A DNA stretch of 59,880 bases from a virus. Below the pieces are notes generated by a model. The model did not search any database, was not told where the DNA came from, and saw nothing but the letters and a program-made list of their open reading frames with translations. Shown here piece after piece: positions 7,810 to 16,942 of this stretch (the first letter of the stretch is position 1; each line of letters opens with the position of its first letter). Both the position numbers and the translations under genes were made by a program. Location: IMG/VR virus record IMGVR_UViG_3300035211_000056, positions 1 to 59,880 of that record. One strand, given 5' to 3'.

Positions 7810-8901
7810 TTATGAAAAGTCCTCATCTTCATTAAGTGTACCATTTACCTGCTTTTTGACTTCTTCGTAATCGTCAAATTCCATTTTAATACCTATCTGG
7901 AAATCCCTAAAAGCTCTTGTTTCACCTATTGGCACGGAATCAGCATTTGTTATATTAAATACATTTTCAAAATCAAATCTGTGGACATAATATGCCTTTG
8001 TGTATGATTCTCCGGCATCACCAGCGAATACAGCACAATATTTTATCCCTTCATCCAAACCGCTATCAAATTCAGCACCATGCAGACATTTTAATATATA
8101 CTTCCTTAATGTATAAATATAGTTTATGGCAGATCTAGGGGTGGTTTCATCCTGAGTAGGTATTAAAACATAGACGCTGAAATCTTCAACGCATTCGGTT
8201 TGCAAATCTTCTTTTGATTGCTTTTTATTTTTTGCATCAGAAAAAATATGACGGTCCGCACTTGCCAGGACATTACCCATGACAACAAATATTGTATACT
8301 TGGTTAATGGTTCTGACTGATTTTCAATATAGTCCATAATATCCTGTTCAGAGCTTAATCCGTCAATTCTTATATTGTTTAATACGGTCCCGGATAAAGA
8401 ATAAGGTTCAAGTTCATATTCAACATCATATTTTACCGTATTATCATCATTATCAATTGTTACCTCTTTTCTGCCAGAATATCCTCTTGATTCCAATAAA
8501 TAAAAAGTCCCGGTCGGCTCAACCGCAGACTGAATTGTTATTTTGTCATTTTCTGGAACTTCTATTAACGTTTTTTCTCCTGAGAAATCACCAACAAAAG
8601 TAACTGTTTTAGTTATGCCGTTTTCCTGTTCAAGTTCTGAATATGTCTGATCATGATCTTCTTCTGTTGTTAAAATCCATTCGTTATCATTATCTCCTGC
8701 CGTAACATCTGTTATTTCAAGTTTGCAATAAATACCTTTTATATTTGCATGAGTATCAGAAACTAAGTCCGCATCAACGGTTAATATAACCTCGTTCCCG
8801 TCAATAACGGCATTAGTAACATTAACAACGTCGCTGAAATCTTCTGTATATTTCGGCAGTTGTGATTGTATTTGAGCGATAATGTCTTCTAATTTTGCGA
8901 T
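7810..8901 (-). CDS. Mu gp37-like tail protein with non-standard start
   Basis: A continuous frame of 363 codons fills the space between the gp10-like and sheath genes. No ATG, GTG or TTG occurs in it before the TTG at 8496, although upstream codons read as normal protein (AKLEDIIAQIQSQLPKYTED...). The best start is ATC at 8901-8899, six bases after AGAGG. The C-terminal part (INYIYTLRKYILKCLHGAEFD, YVHRFDFENVF) and gene position suggest the Mu gp37 / tail-completion family. Alternatives are a sequence error at the first codon or a true TTG start at 8496 giving 228 residues. Confidence 0.65.
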   Translation of the reverse strand: MAKLEDIIAQIQSQLPKYTEDFSDVVNVTNAVIDGNEVILTVDADLVSDTHANIKGIYCKLEITDVTAGDNDNEWILTTEEDHDQTYSELEQENGITKTVTFVGDFSGEKTLIEVPENDKITIQSAVEPTGTFYLLESRGYSGRKEVTIDNDDNTVKYDVEYELEPYSLSGTVLNNIRIDGLSSEQDIMDYIENQSEPLTKYTIFVVMGNVLASADRHIFSDAKNKKQSKEDLQTECVEDFSVYVLIPTQDETTPRSAINYIYTLRKYILKCLHGAEFDSGLDEGIKYCAVFAGDAGESYTKAYYVHRFDFENVFNITNADSVPIGETRAFRDFQIGIKMEFDDYEEVKKQVNGTLNEDEDFS

Positions 8902-8914
8902 ATCACACCTCTTT

Positions 8915-9388
8915 TTATTTACCCTTAATTTGTCTATTAATTTCCTTTATGACAATATTTCTAAATTGCTGATGCATCCTGTTTACAGTATACCCAACTA
9001 ATTTACGTTTTGCCATTTTTCTTGTACCTTCTTCAAGATATTTTGCATAAGTTGTATCAATTCCTTTACTCGGATTTTTTATACCGAAAATCATCTTCTT
9101 ATAAGTAAAAACTTTAAAAGCAACTGCACCCCTTAATGTTCCAAAGATCCTTTGTGGATATTCCCCGGGTGCAGATGAAGTTCTTGTAAAAGAACCGCCG
9201 CCAGGTCTTTTGTGTGTGTATACCTTTCCTGATCGTCCTCCGAATTTTAATCCTTTCTGTAATGATTTTCTCATTACTCTTGCACCTTCAGTGTATCCTC
9301 TTTCTATTGCGTGTCTAACTTCCTGACCCATCATGTCTAACTTAAGAAATACTTTTTTATTTCCAGAGTCCTGTTTTATTCTTATCAT
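8915..9388 (-). CDS. HK97 gp10-like tail completion protein
   Basis: This basic 157-residue protein has the HK97 gp10 family pattern: a helical start (MGQEVRHAIERGYTEGARVM), SAPGEYPQRIFGTLRGAVAF in the middle and KYLEEGTRKMAKR towards the end. These proteins cap the tail or join it to the head. It lies between the head-tail adaptor and the gp37-like gene. Confidence 0.78.
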   Translation of the reverse strand: MIRIKQDSGNKKVFLKLDMMGQEVRHAIERGYTEGARVMRKSLQKGLKFGGRSGKVYTHKRPGGGSFTRTSSAPGEYPQRIFGTLRGAVAFKVFTYKKMIFGIKNPSKGIDTTYAKYLEEGTRKMAKRKLVGYTVNRMHQQFRNIVIKEINRQIKGK

Positions 9389-9404
9389 GATTTTATCACT
9401 CCAT

Positions 9405-9785
9405 TCATGATTTAGACCCGTCCTTTGTATCGCTTCCGGTTTCAGTGCAATAAAGCAACATAAATTGACCTTCGTTTGCTGTTTCTATTGATTCTATTTT
9501 AAATCTATTATTATTAAACTTAACCCAATATTCACTTGTTAATCCTGATATCGTACGTATTTTAAATATATGAGTAATAGCACCATCAACAACAATGCCG
9601 GAAAATTTATCAATCCCGGATCGTGTTTCTATATCAGCCCATACAGTCCATACAGTTTCAAAACTATAAACAGATTGAGTATTTTTATATTCAACAAGTC
9701 TTTTTTGAATTTCTATTCTATTTGACATTGACCCGATGCATAATTTCTTTTTTTTAGAAGATATATATTTACTTCTGCAAGCCAT
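9405..9785 (-). CDS. head-tail adaptor (SPP1 gp16-like)
   Basis: This 126-residue protein carries the head-tail joining pattern NRIEIQKRLVEY...VWTVWADIETRSG followed by beta strands (THIFKIRTISGL). It would sit below the connector ring as the stopper. The first 19 residues (MACRSKYISSKKKKLCIGS) are atypical, so translation may instead begin at MSNRIEIQ, at 9728. It follows the gp6-like gene by one base. Confidence 0.72.
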   Translation of the reverse strand: MACRSKYISSKKKKLCIGSMSNRIEIQKRLVEYKNTQSVYSFETVWTVWADIETRSGIDKFSGIVVDGAITHIFKIRTISGLTSEYWVKFNNNRFKIESIETANEGQFMLLYCTETGSDTKDGSKS

Positions 9786-9786
9786 A

Positions 9787-10377
9787 TCAGTAATGACATC
9801 CAGTATTTATTATTCGGTTATTTTTATATATCAACTGACAAGTTAAGGGCAATAACATCTTTTCAAATTCATTTACGTCGACACAATCGCCTCTGTTTTC
9901 GTATAAATATCCAACATGTGTTTTTATTGCCATTAAAATATCAGCCGGTATGTCGGCTGCGGTAGTACCGTATCCTGCAACAAAAGTAATTTTAATTGCT
10001 TCGGGATGAATATCATAATCTGATTCTGGTAAATCAATTCCATCAATTTTTCCAAAAATACCGCCTTGAGCTAAATCATATTCTGTTGACGCAAGTAAAA
10101 CATAAGAACCATCGACCATATATTCTATCTTTATCAAAGAACTATAGGGACCTCTGCGTAATGTTAAATCTTGATGAATAGAATCCCTGCAATTTTCATA
10201 AGTAGCATTTAATAAATCGCGGTTCATTTGTTTTTCAGCCGTCTTAATAGCTGCGGTTATCATTGCCGCAATTAATGTATCTTCTGTAGACTGATCGACA
10301 CGTAAAAACAATTTCATATCAGATGTTGATATTAACGTAGCTGATGTTTTAGAAATTTGTTTATAGGTATCGTTCAT
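9787..10377 (-). CDS. head-tail connector (HK97 gp6-like)
   Basis: This 196-residue protein has the gp6/QLRG connector pattern: DMKLFLRVDQSTEDTLIAAM near the start, AIKTAEKQMNRDLL next, and a C-terminal helix with IKTHVGYLYENRGD. It forms the ring under the portal. The gene is preceded by a long inverted repeat (10396-10448) separating it from the capsid genes. Confidence 0.8.
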   Translation of the reverse strand: MNDTYKQISKTSATLISTSDMKLFLRVDQSTEDTLIAAMITAAIKTAEKQMNRDLLNATYENCRDSIHQDLTLRRGPYSSLIKIEYMVDGSYVLLASTEYDLAQGGIFGKIDGIDLPESDYDIHPEAIKITFVAGYGTTAADIPADILMAIKTHVGYLYENRGDCVDVNEFEKMLLPLTCQLIYKNNRIINTGCHY

Positions 10378-10395
10378 AATTCCGTCCTTAAACTC

Positions 10396-10448
10396 GAGAG
10401 CCGGAGTTACCTTACATCCCGAGTTTTTTGTAAAGTATTCCGGCTCTC
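10396..10448 (-). promoter_or_regulatory. long inverted repeat between capsid and connector genes
   Basis: GAGAGCCGGA (10396-10405) and TCCGGCTCTC (10439-10448) are perfect 10-bp complements around a 33-base loop. An inner TTACA/TGTAA pair and a copy of ATCCCGAG in plus orientation (10416-10423) lie in the loop. No T-tract follows on the minus strand, so it is not a simple terminator. It may be a processing site, attenuator or mRNA-stabilising 3' structure for the abundant capsid message. Confidence 0.6.
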
Positions 10449-10483
10449 AATATCTCAATCCTCCCACGGATTAAGAAACTTTT

Positions 10484-10882
10484 TTATTCTGCGGTGTAAG
10501 TAGGCTGATGTGCAGCTCTACCTTTATAAGCAATACCAGAAGCGATAACATTTACGCTACCAGCTCCGGCAACTTTTGCCCTGACATATCTTTTGTTACC
10601 AACGTAACCGATATGTGCTGTTTGTGATCCTGTGCTTGAAATAACCAACGCACCTATAAGCTGAGAAGAATCAACTGTGTCTTCATCACTCATGTCTGAT
10701 TCATCACCTTCATAGATTGCGATAGTTATCGACGTTGCTGTTGTTATTTCAAAATTGAAACAAAAATCAAGTGCTTCATAACCTTTAGTATCAATAGTTT
10801 CACCAGTATGTGTATTGGTGTCCGCAATTTCCTGAGAATCTAAAGCACTATCAATGTCGGCTTTTGTCCTTATATCGTACAT
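10484..10882 (-). CDS. putative head decoration or capsid-associated protein
   Basis: This 132-residue acidic, beta-rich protein is encoded directly after the major capsid gene. It has ISSTGSQTAHIGYVGNKRYVRAKV, typical of small beta-sandwich virion proteins. The start has SD GGAGG 11 bases upstream. I do not recognise a named family. Position between capsid and gp6-like connector suggests a decoration protein. Confidence 0.55.
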   Translation of the reverse strand: MYDIRTKADIDSALDSQEIADTNTHTGETIDTKGYEALDFCFNFEITTATSITIAIYEGDESDMSDEDTVDSSQLIGALVISSTGSQTAHIGYVGNKRYVRAKVAGAGSVNVIASGIAYKGRAAHQPTYTAE

Positions 10883-10914
10883 AATTTATCTAACCTCCAT
10901 ATCCCTATTTTTTA

Positions 10915-12258
10915 TTAGGCTGCTGTTTTTAGCACTTTAAATGCTTCGGCTATGGCCACCTGACCGTTATTCCATTGTTTCCATGTGAATTCTACTATTC
11001 CGGTTCTCTTGCTTGTGTAATCATCTCTGATTAGAGAGATTCCAACAGCGTCAAGGATGTAATAACCATAGAAGAAATCACCTACCATAACAGAAAGAGA
11101 GCTCCCTGCAATATCTGCCATGTTTGGCATAATAACAAAAGGCTTACCTGCAATCTGGTTAGGCATTGTTTCACCGCCTGGTCTCCACAAGAAGTTACCG
11201 GCAGTATCTTTTTCAACCCTTAATGTATAAAGGGTGCTTTGGTTCATTGCAAAACGAGCGTTTGGAAGATATCCAGATTTAGGATATTTAAGAAGACCGA
11301 TAACGTCAGCAAGTCCAACAACACCACTTGATGCTGAATCGACTGTGTTATCTGTTATATCAGAATTAACCAAAATTCCTTCAGGCTGTTTCTTTCCAGT
11401 TCCTAAAAGAAAGCAATAGTTTTCTTTCTGTGCAAAACCCATTGCTGCATCTTTTGTAAGCTGAGAAATCATGTCAGTCATTGAGAAGTTTAGAGAATCC
11501 CAGGTTATTTTACTTGTCAAACCTAGCCTGTAGGCTGTAAGTGTTTCAAACCTGTAAGTTGATTCGTCTTCCTGATCTGATTCAGATTCACCCTCGTAAT
11601 ATGCAACTGGCAAAGTAGTCCTGATTGCAACGCTAAGAGACTTCACCTTTGACGCAAACTTTCTGCACAATGCACGTACGGGATCGATTTCTTCAACTTC
11701 TTCCATTATCTGGTTGTACACAGAGTCAGGGACAAGAAAACCACCGTCTGCATTACTGTCAGTCCTGAGATATTTTTTATCTGTAGGAATCTGCTGGTTG
11801 TTAAGAATTTCTCCGTTATTCATCTTTACGATTTCTTCCGGTTCTATTCCTTTCATTACATAGTCTTGCAGACCTTCGTATTCTTTACCAAAATGTTTTT
11901 TGTTTTGTTTTGCATCAGATGGCTTCATGTTGCTAAGATTAGCAATTTCTATTTCCATATCCTTGATGCGTTTTAGGTTTTCCTCACCGTTGTTATCCTT
12001 TATTTCCTTGATTGATTCTTCAAGATGTCGGATTTTTGTTTCGTGAGCGTCTTTTTCTGTTTGAATTTTCTGCAACGTCTTGTCTTTTTCATCAAGCGAT
12101 GCCTCTATTTTTTTTACCTGCTCTTTTGCTTCACTTGATAATGAATTAACCTTATCCTCATAAGTTTTTTTATCATTTTCAGTATTTTTGAGTTTATCCT
12201 GAAGATCCGCAAGTATTTTGTTCGATTCTTCCAATTGTTTTTTAAGTTCTTCGTTCAT
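10915..12258 (-). CDS. major capsid protein (HK97 gp5 type)
   Basis: This 447-residue protein starts at ATG 12258 (MNEELKKQLEESNK), chosen because GGAGG lies eight bases upstream. A TTG start at 12279 would have no SD. Residues 1 to about 115 are a continuous coiled coil, the delta/scaffold domain removed during maturation. The rest has the HK97 capsid pattern: GGFLVPDSVYNQIMEEVEE, FLLGTGKKQPEGIL and VGDFFYGYYILDAVGISLIRD. The gene overlaps the protease gene end by 17 bases. Confidence 0.9.
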   Translation of the reverse strand: MNEELKKQLEESNKILADLQDKLKNTENDKKTYEDKVNSLSSEAKEQVKKIEASLDEKDKTLQKIQTEKDAHETKIRHLEESIKEIKDNNGEENLKRIKDMEIEIANLSNMKPSDAKQNKKHFGKEYEGLQDYVMKGIEPEEIVKMNNGEILNNQQIPTDKKYLRTDSNADGGFLVPDSVYNQIMEEVEEIDPVRALCRKFASKVKSLSVAIRTTLPVAYYEGESESDQEDESTYRFETLTAYRLGLTSKITWDSLNFSMTDMISQLTKDAAMGFAQKENYCFLLGTGKKQPEGILVNSDITDNTVDSASSGVVGLADVIGLLKYPKSGYLPNARFAMNQSTLYTLRVEKDTAGNFLWRPGGETMPNQIAGKPFVIMPNMADIAGSSLSVMVGDFFYGYYILDAVGISLIRDDYTSKRTGIVEFTWKQWNNGQVAIAEAFKVLKTAA

Positions 12259-13348
12259 TAGACGAGACCTCCGATCCAAGTTTTTTTATTCTTTCAAAAA
12301 ACTCATTAAGACCGGCATCTCGCAGGCTGGCTTCTTGATCTTTTTCGTATCCGGTTTGTCCTTCCCGAACAAACTTTTTAATCTTTGATATAATTATATT
12401 ACACTTCTTTGTGGAAAGTCCACAAGTTTTTAAATAATTATCAATTTCTCTTAAATTCGTTATGTCTTCAAGCGATTTTTCAAAAGGGGAAACTATATCC
12501 TCATCATTAAATTCAGAACGCATTTTCGCATAGTATTTATTTATGTTGGTTATTACACCTTTTTTTTCTGAATCAGGAATATTAACTCCGCCTCTTGCTC
12601 CTGACATTGCGCCGGCCGCAGCAAATATAGCACGTGGAACAGCAACAAGTTTTCCATCTATAACATCGGCAATTGGTAGTTTATAAGACCCGAATTTGTC
12701 ATCACTTTCTTTATCATACCAAAGAAAAGCTTTTTTATATTTTGAACTTGGAGAATCTTCTGAATCAGTAAATGATCGTACCCTGCCCAGGGCAGAAGAT
12801 TTATCCCATTCTCTTTCTCTGTCTGCAAGTGGCAAATTCTGGTAAGGCACAACTGATTTCATATCTGTTATCATTGCTTCAGGATTTGCAGGAATAGTAA
12901 CAAGTGAAATTTCCCATAATGTTAATTTCTGCAAATAGCAAATGCCGGAATTTTCATCATAGTTATATTTTTCTATTGAATAACCTATAGACATAGACTT
13001 AACAGATCCGATTTTCATTTGAGGAACTACTCGTCCCCTGACAAAATCATCATCAAGAGGCATTTTTCCTTCTACATATAATCCTTTGTCATCTTCATAA
13101 CATGAAACAAATATACCGATAGGTTCTCCCCAGTTATGCTGCCACAGAAGCATAGGCATGAATTCTTTTAAAGAATCAAGAAACGCACCCCTGACAACAA
13201 CGTCGTCAACACGGTCTAGATTTCCAAAAGTAGAACCATATCCTTTAAATGTAAAATATTTAGTACCGTTTTCTTTTGTTTCTTTTGTCTCTATTATAGA
13301 AAAAGGTACTTTTATATGTTTTACTTCTGCGGATTTTCTATCCTTCAT
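12242..13348 (-). CDS. HK97-family prohead protease
   Basis: This 368-residue serine protease cleaves the capsid scaffold domain. The motif GYGSTFGNLDRVDDVVVRGA lies near residue 36. The catalytic His is in LLWQHN (H71) and the likely nucleophile in VKSMSIGY (S120). The C-terminal half holds an extra conserved domain (AFLWYDKESDDKFGSYKLPI, VAVPRAIFAAAGAMSGARGG) found in the longer phage proteases. It lies between the Mu F-like and capsid genes. Confidence 0.88.
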   Translation of the reverse strand: MKDRKSAEVKHIKVPFSIIETKETKENGTKYFTFKGYGSTFGNLDRVDDVVVRGAFLDSLKEFMPMLLWQHNWGEPIGIFVSCYEDDKGLYVEGKMPLDDDFVRGRVVPQMKIGSVKSMSIGYSIEKYNYDENSGICYLQKLTLWEISLVTIPANPEAMITDMKSVVPYQNLPLADREREWDKSSALGRVRSFTDSEDSPSSKYKKAFLWYDKESDDKFGSYKLPIADVIDGKLVAVPRAIFAAAGAMSGARGGVNIPDSEKKGVITNINKYYAKMRSEFNDEDIVSPFEKSLEDITNLREIDNYLKTCGLSTKKCNIIISKIKKFVREGQTGYEKDQEASLRDAGLNEFFERIKKLGSEVSSNERRT

Positions 13349-13349
13349 T

Positions 13350-14216
13350 TCAAACTCCTTTTGTCACTGTCATTATAGATTCACAGCGACAACGCATTAC
13401 ATTTTTAAGACTTGCTCCATGTCCGGTATCGCCAGGATACATAAGATGTTCACCCCAAACCGTAAATAAACTATTTTGAGGAACCTTTTGACCGTGTGCT
13501 TTTACGTGTTCCGGTCTGGTCTTTTGATCTAATGTTGCAATCCAGGTTTTGTCTAAAGACTGCCCTACTCTTGCAGCTTTTTCAGAAATATAACCGCCCA
13601 TTTCCTGCTTTGTTGCTTGATATATGTTTTGTGTTTCCGTTTCTGCAATTCCTGGTTTTCTGTTTTCTACTCTTTGAGTTAAGTTATCCATTATCAAACT
13701 GTTTCTTTCTTCAAGTGTAACAACTCTTTGAGCTTCATCCAATATGTCATCAACAAACTTAGTAGCTTGTTCAAAATTCCTTTCTGTAGTTGCCAATATT
13801 TCAGGTGATACAAATGTTTCACGTGAAACAATATAGTGGTCCATGTTTGACATTGTTTCATCAATTATTCTTCTTATCTCTGGCTTTGAGAATAACTGAT
13901 TTAAGTATTCATCTTTTTGGAAAAATTCGATAGCTTTTTGCGAACCACGTCTATAATTTATTGTGAGTAAATTATCAAGGTCCTGTTCAAAGGCCTGTAC
14001 AAGACTATTTGTAGAGCTTGCCCTTGTTACTGCCTGCACTGTTTTGGGCAATAGATTTATATCAACGTATCTTAAGACCTTATTAAAGAATTTATCAAGG
14101 TCCCTTAAAAACAAATATTCTACATATAATTTAGCAGCAAGTTCTTCAATTGCCTGTTCGTTTTCTGCGTTTGCAACCTGTTCTGTGTCTTGTTCATTTT
14201 CAATTAGTAATATCAT
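13350..14216 (-). CDS. phage minor head protein (Mu gpF / SPP1 gp7 type)
   Basis: This 288-residue protein is mainly helical and ends in the Mu F-like domain: DKTWIATLDQKTRPEHVKAHG, then GHGASLKNVMRCRCESIMTV. The conserved H, C-R-C pattern is present. These proteins are packaged in the head and may enter with DNA. Its ATG overlaps the portal stop by four bases. Confidence 0.82.
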   Translation of the reverse strand: MILLIENEQDTEQVANAENEQAIEELAAKLYVEYLFLRDLDKFFNKVLRYVDINLLPKTVQAVTRASSTNSLVQAFEQDLDNLLTINYRRGSQKAIEFFQKDEYLNQLFSKPEIRRIIDETMSNMDHYIVSRETFVSPEILATTERNFEQATKFVDDILDEAQRVVTLEERNSLIMDNLTQRVENRKPGIAETETQNIYQATKQEMGGYISEKAARVGQSLDKTWIATLDQKTRPEHVKAHGQKVPQNSLFTVWGEHLMYPGDTGHGASLKNVMRCRCESIMTVTKGV

Positions 14217-15616
14217 AAGTCATCACCGTCATGATAATATTTATTAACCCTTTCTGTTATTTGCTCGTCGGTGAAACCAGCTCTTTTTAATATTTTTGCA
14301 AGATTGTTTTTTGCCTGGTCCGTTACGGTATCAGAAGCACTAGACATGTCCATTCCAACCGGAACAAGATTATAGTTTTGATATAGCACACTATTTTCAG
14401 GACCCATCGGATCACTACCGAACATTTCCCTTATTTCGTTATTTGTATATACGCCTGTTTCTTTTTTGTTTTTAATTTCTTCAATGAACCTTGTTTGTAG
14501 AGCTGGTATTGAGTTCGGATCATATGTTATTTCTTCGTTATCTTTTAATATGCCTCTGCGTCTAAAACCTGCGGTCAATCCAGAAAAGATACTGTTAACG
14601 CAAGGAATAACAGCCATATCAAAAAGAACAAGTCTTGCAGTCTCGTAGTTTGAATACGTTTCTGTTCCCAAGGACCTTAGAGGTGATGGGATTTGGAATC
14701 TGTCATAAATAACTTTTCTTACAGCCTCGCTGTTACCGAGTGCTTCCATGTCTTTATTTGTTGACTGTATCGGCTTAAACTCTATGCCTTTTCCTTTACT
14801 TGCTATATATTTACCTGCATTTGCCGAACCTGCAAAATAATTTCTTGCATCAAGAATAAACTGGTCAACAACTTCTTGGTCTTCTGTGTCTATGCTGAAA
14901 ACTCCAGACAGATTTATACCGTTAAGAAGCATTGATAAATTGTGATTATTTCCTGAGTTTAATACTTCTATTTCGTATAAAATACTATTCAATATTGAGT
15001 TCGCTACATACCCGTTTGTTGTAGTGTAGTTAATAAAGTTATTTATAAAAAACATTTCTGCAAGATTATTTGCAAGATACCTGCCTGTTTTTTCATCAAA
15101 GACATATTCCTTTTCTAAATACTGCAATGCTGGTTGTGGGAATACCTGAAATCTATGATTAAGACCTTCACCCTGTGCAACTATTGTATCGGTTGGTGTT
15201 ACGTATAACTGAGACGGTGCAGATTTAACATTTACGTTACCAAAAGCAGAAATAAATAAATTTCCTGTTAATAGTTTATATATAATACAAGACTCAATAA
15301 ATTCGGGATAGTTTTGCATCTTGTTAGGATTTTTAAGAAGAGTTAATATGTCATGGTCATCGACAAAAGTATCTGCTCTTTTTATTAAAGGTTTTATCGT
15401 TTTTGCATTGTCTTTTATCGTATCAACGGAGTCCGCAACCGCAGAGTTTTTTTCATAAAGTTGCATTGCTAAAGCAGCAGTAACTTTGTACCAACCCTTT
15501 GTCTGCATATAACCAAGAAAATCACTTAAACGGAAAGTCCGTTTAGTTGTGTTAGTCTTTTTTTCTATATTATTTCTGTAAAATTTATTAAAAGGCCACA
15601 AATGAAGATACCCCAT
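14213..15616 (-). CDS. portal protein (HK97 gp3 type)
   Basis: This 467-residue protein forms the dodecameric DNA gate. Recognised features are the core with GKGIEFKPIQSTNKDMEALG, then IPSPLRSLGTETYSNYETAR and ANKKETGVYTNNEIREMFG-like residues near the C-terminus. It begins at ATG 15616 after a short leader from the promoter at 15627-15646. It lies downstream of the large terminase. Confidence 0.88.
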   Translation of the reverse strand: MGYLHLWPFNKFYRNNIEKKTNTTKRTFRLSDFLGYMQTKGWYKVTAALAMQLYEKNSAVADSVDTIKDNAKTIKPLIKRADTFVDDHDILTLLKNPNKMQNYPEFIESCIIYKLLTGNLFISAFGNVNVKSAPSQLYVTPTDTIVAQGEGLNHRFQVFPQPALQYLEKEYVFDEKTGRYLANNLAEMFFINNFINYTTTNGYVANSILNSILYEIEVLNSGNNHNLSMLLNGINLSGVFSIDTEDQEVVDQFILDARNYFAGSANAGKYIASKGKGIEFKPIQSTNKDMEALGNSEAVRKVIYDRFQIPSPLRSLGTETYSNYETARLVLFDMAVIPCVNSIFSGLTAGFRRRGILKDNEEITYDPNSIPALQTRFIEEIKNKKETGVYTNNEIREMFGSDPMGPENSVLYQNYNLVPVGMDMSSASDTVTDQAKNNLAKILKRAGFTDEQITERVNKYYHDGDDL

Positions 15617-15626
15617 ACAATTGTAA

Positions 15627-15646
15627 CCCGGGATGCTTTAATTATA
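15627..15646 (-). promoter_or_regulatory. late promoter with conserved downstream box (portal)
   Basis: The minus strand reads ATGT TATAAT (15646-15641), six bases (TAAAGC), then ATCCCGGG (15634-15627). The TATAAT-N6-ATCCCGRG layout is the same at 51170-51189 and 58318-58337. The expected transcription start is close to the A of ATCCCGGG, so the box would be the initially transcribed sequence. The -35 region is weak. Confidence 0.65.
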
Positions 15647-15691
15647 ACATAAAATAAGTAATATAAAGCAAAAAAATAAATTTATGGGATA

Positions 15692-16942
15692 TCACACGAA
15701 ACCGTAATGGATTTTATCCACAACTTTTAAGTGTGCAAGCAGGAATGAATCGGCATGGTCAGGGGATCTATAACCTCTTTTTTTATAATTGTCCTTTGAT
15801 TCGACCTGGTATCTGCCGTATTTATCAACTTTATATTTTCTTGTAGTTAATTCTTTTTTAAGTCTGTCCGTAGGTGTAATATGCGATTCTCCTATTATTT
15901 TTTTAAATTCAAACCACATTTCGGATATTATATCTGCGTATTTATCCGGGAATTGAGATTTGCCTCCGAAATTAATTTCTTTTACGTTATATTTATGGTC
16001 CTTTAATGTGTCATATGTCCCGGCTCCTAGTCCTCCGATATCTATTTTTATCGGAACTTTTTTATCCTGCCCGACTTCATGCATAACTATCCTTGCAAGT
16101 TCGGTTGTTGATTTTTTGTTGTATTCTTTGGTCCAGACGTGATTAAGTCCTTTGATTTTGGTTATACTGCTTGAATCGTTGCCATACCTGGCACAGTCAA
16201 CCCCGTATTGAATTGCTCCGAGATTTTCTATTTCACGTCTTACAGCCTTGTTATATTCCAGCGACGATATAATGATGTCATCACCAATTTTTCTAAGTTC
16301 ACCCATGTATATATTCAAATAATCTTCAAAGCTTGCTTCCATAAGCCTGTTTATTTCTGCCTGTAGCTCCGGACTGACGTAAGGATTGTTTTTATAATTT
16401 GTGTATAAATAATAAGTATCATCCCTTTGTGGCAACATGAAATCATCCCATACCGGATCTGTTTCTTCATTAGGGTTTATCGTAAAAATAATTTTTGGTT
16501 TTTTATTTCTTAAAATAGTTGGAATTAATACGTCAAGCGATTCTTTTGAAACCGCTTCTGCCTGTTCTATCCATGCGATATTTACGTCGTCCATTGATTT
16601 AATTTTATCAAGGTTTCTATAAAGACCGCCAAAAATAAATGTAGTACCGGTATAAGGATTTTGTATATACCGGTCCGTAATTATATAAGGGAATTTATAT
16701 CGCTCTATCAGCGTCTTAAGCATCGAATGAACGGAATCGCTCAAAGAATTATATATTTCTCTTAAACATAATATTTTTAATTTTTCATTACACCCCAAAA
16801 TAAGTAAAAGCAAAGCAGTAGTCCATGACTTACCAGAACCTCGGCCGCCATAAATAAAATGAAAAACAAATTTATAAAATTCTGTTTTTACCCAGTCTTG
16901 ATAAACTTTTGGGAAAGATATTTTTAATCTGTTTTCTTGCAT
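15692..16942 (-). CDS. terminase large subunit
   Basis: This 416-residue protein is the ATP-driven packaging motor and nuclease. Walker A is IYGGRGSGKSW near residue 31 and the Walker B region is NIAWIEQAEAV. RNase H-fold nuclease acidic residues are visible in YGVDCARYGNDSS, IKIDIGGLGAGTYD and RSPDHADSFLLAH. The length suits the PBSX-like Terminase_3 group. The start overlaps the small subunit gene end by 19 bases. Confidence 0.92.
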   Translation of the reverse strand: MQENRLKISFPKVYQDWVKTEFYKFVFHFIYGGRGSGKSWTTALLLLILGCNEKLKILCLREIYNSLSDSVHSMLKTLIERYKFPYIITDRYIQNPYTGTTFIFGGLYRNLDKIKSMDDVNIAWIEQAEAVSKESLDVLIPTILRNKKPKIIFTINPNEETDPVWDDFMLPQRDDTYYLYTNYKNNPYVSPELQAEINRLMEASFEDYLNIYMGELRKIGDDIIISSLEYNKAVRREIENLGAIQYGVDCARYGNDSSSITKIKGLNHVWTKEYNKKSTTELARIVMHEVGQDKKVPIKIDIGGLGAGTYDTLKDHKYNVKEINFGGKSQFPDKYADIISEMWFEFKKIIGESHITPTDRLKKELTTRKYKVDKYGRYQVESKDNYKKRGYRSPDHADSFLLAHLKVVDKIHYGFV

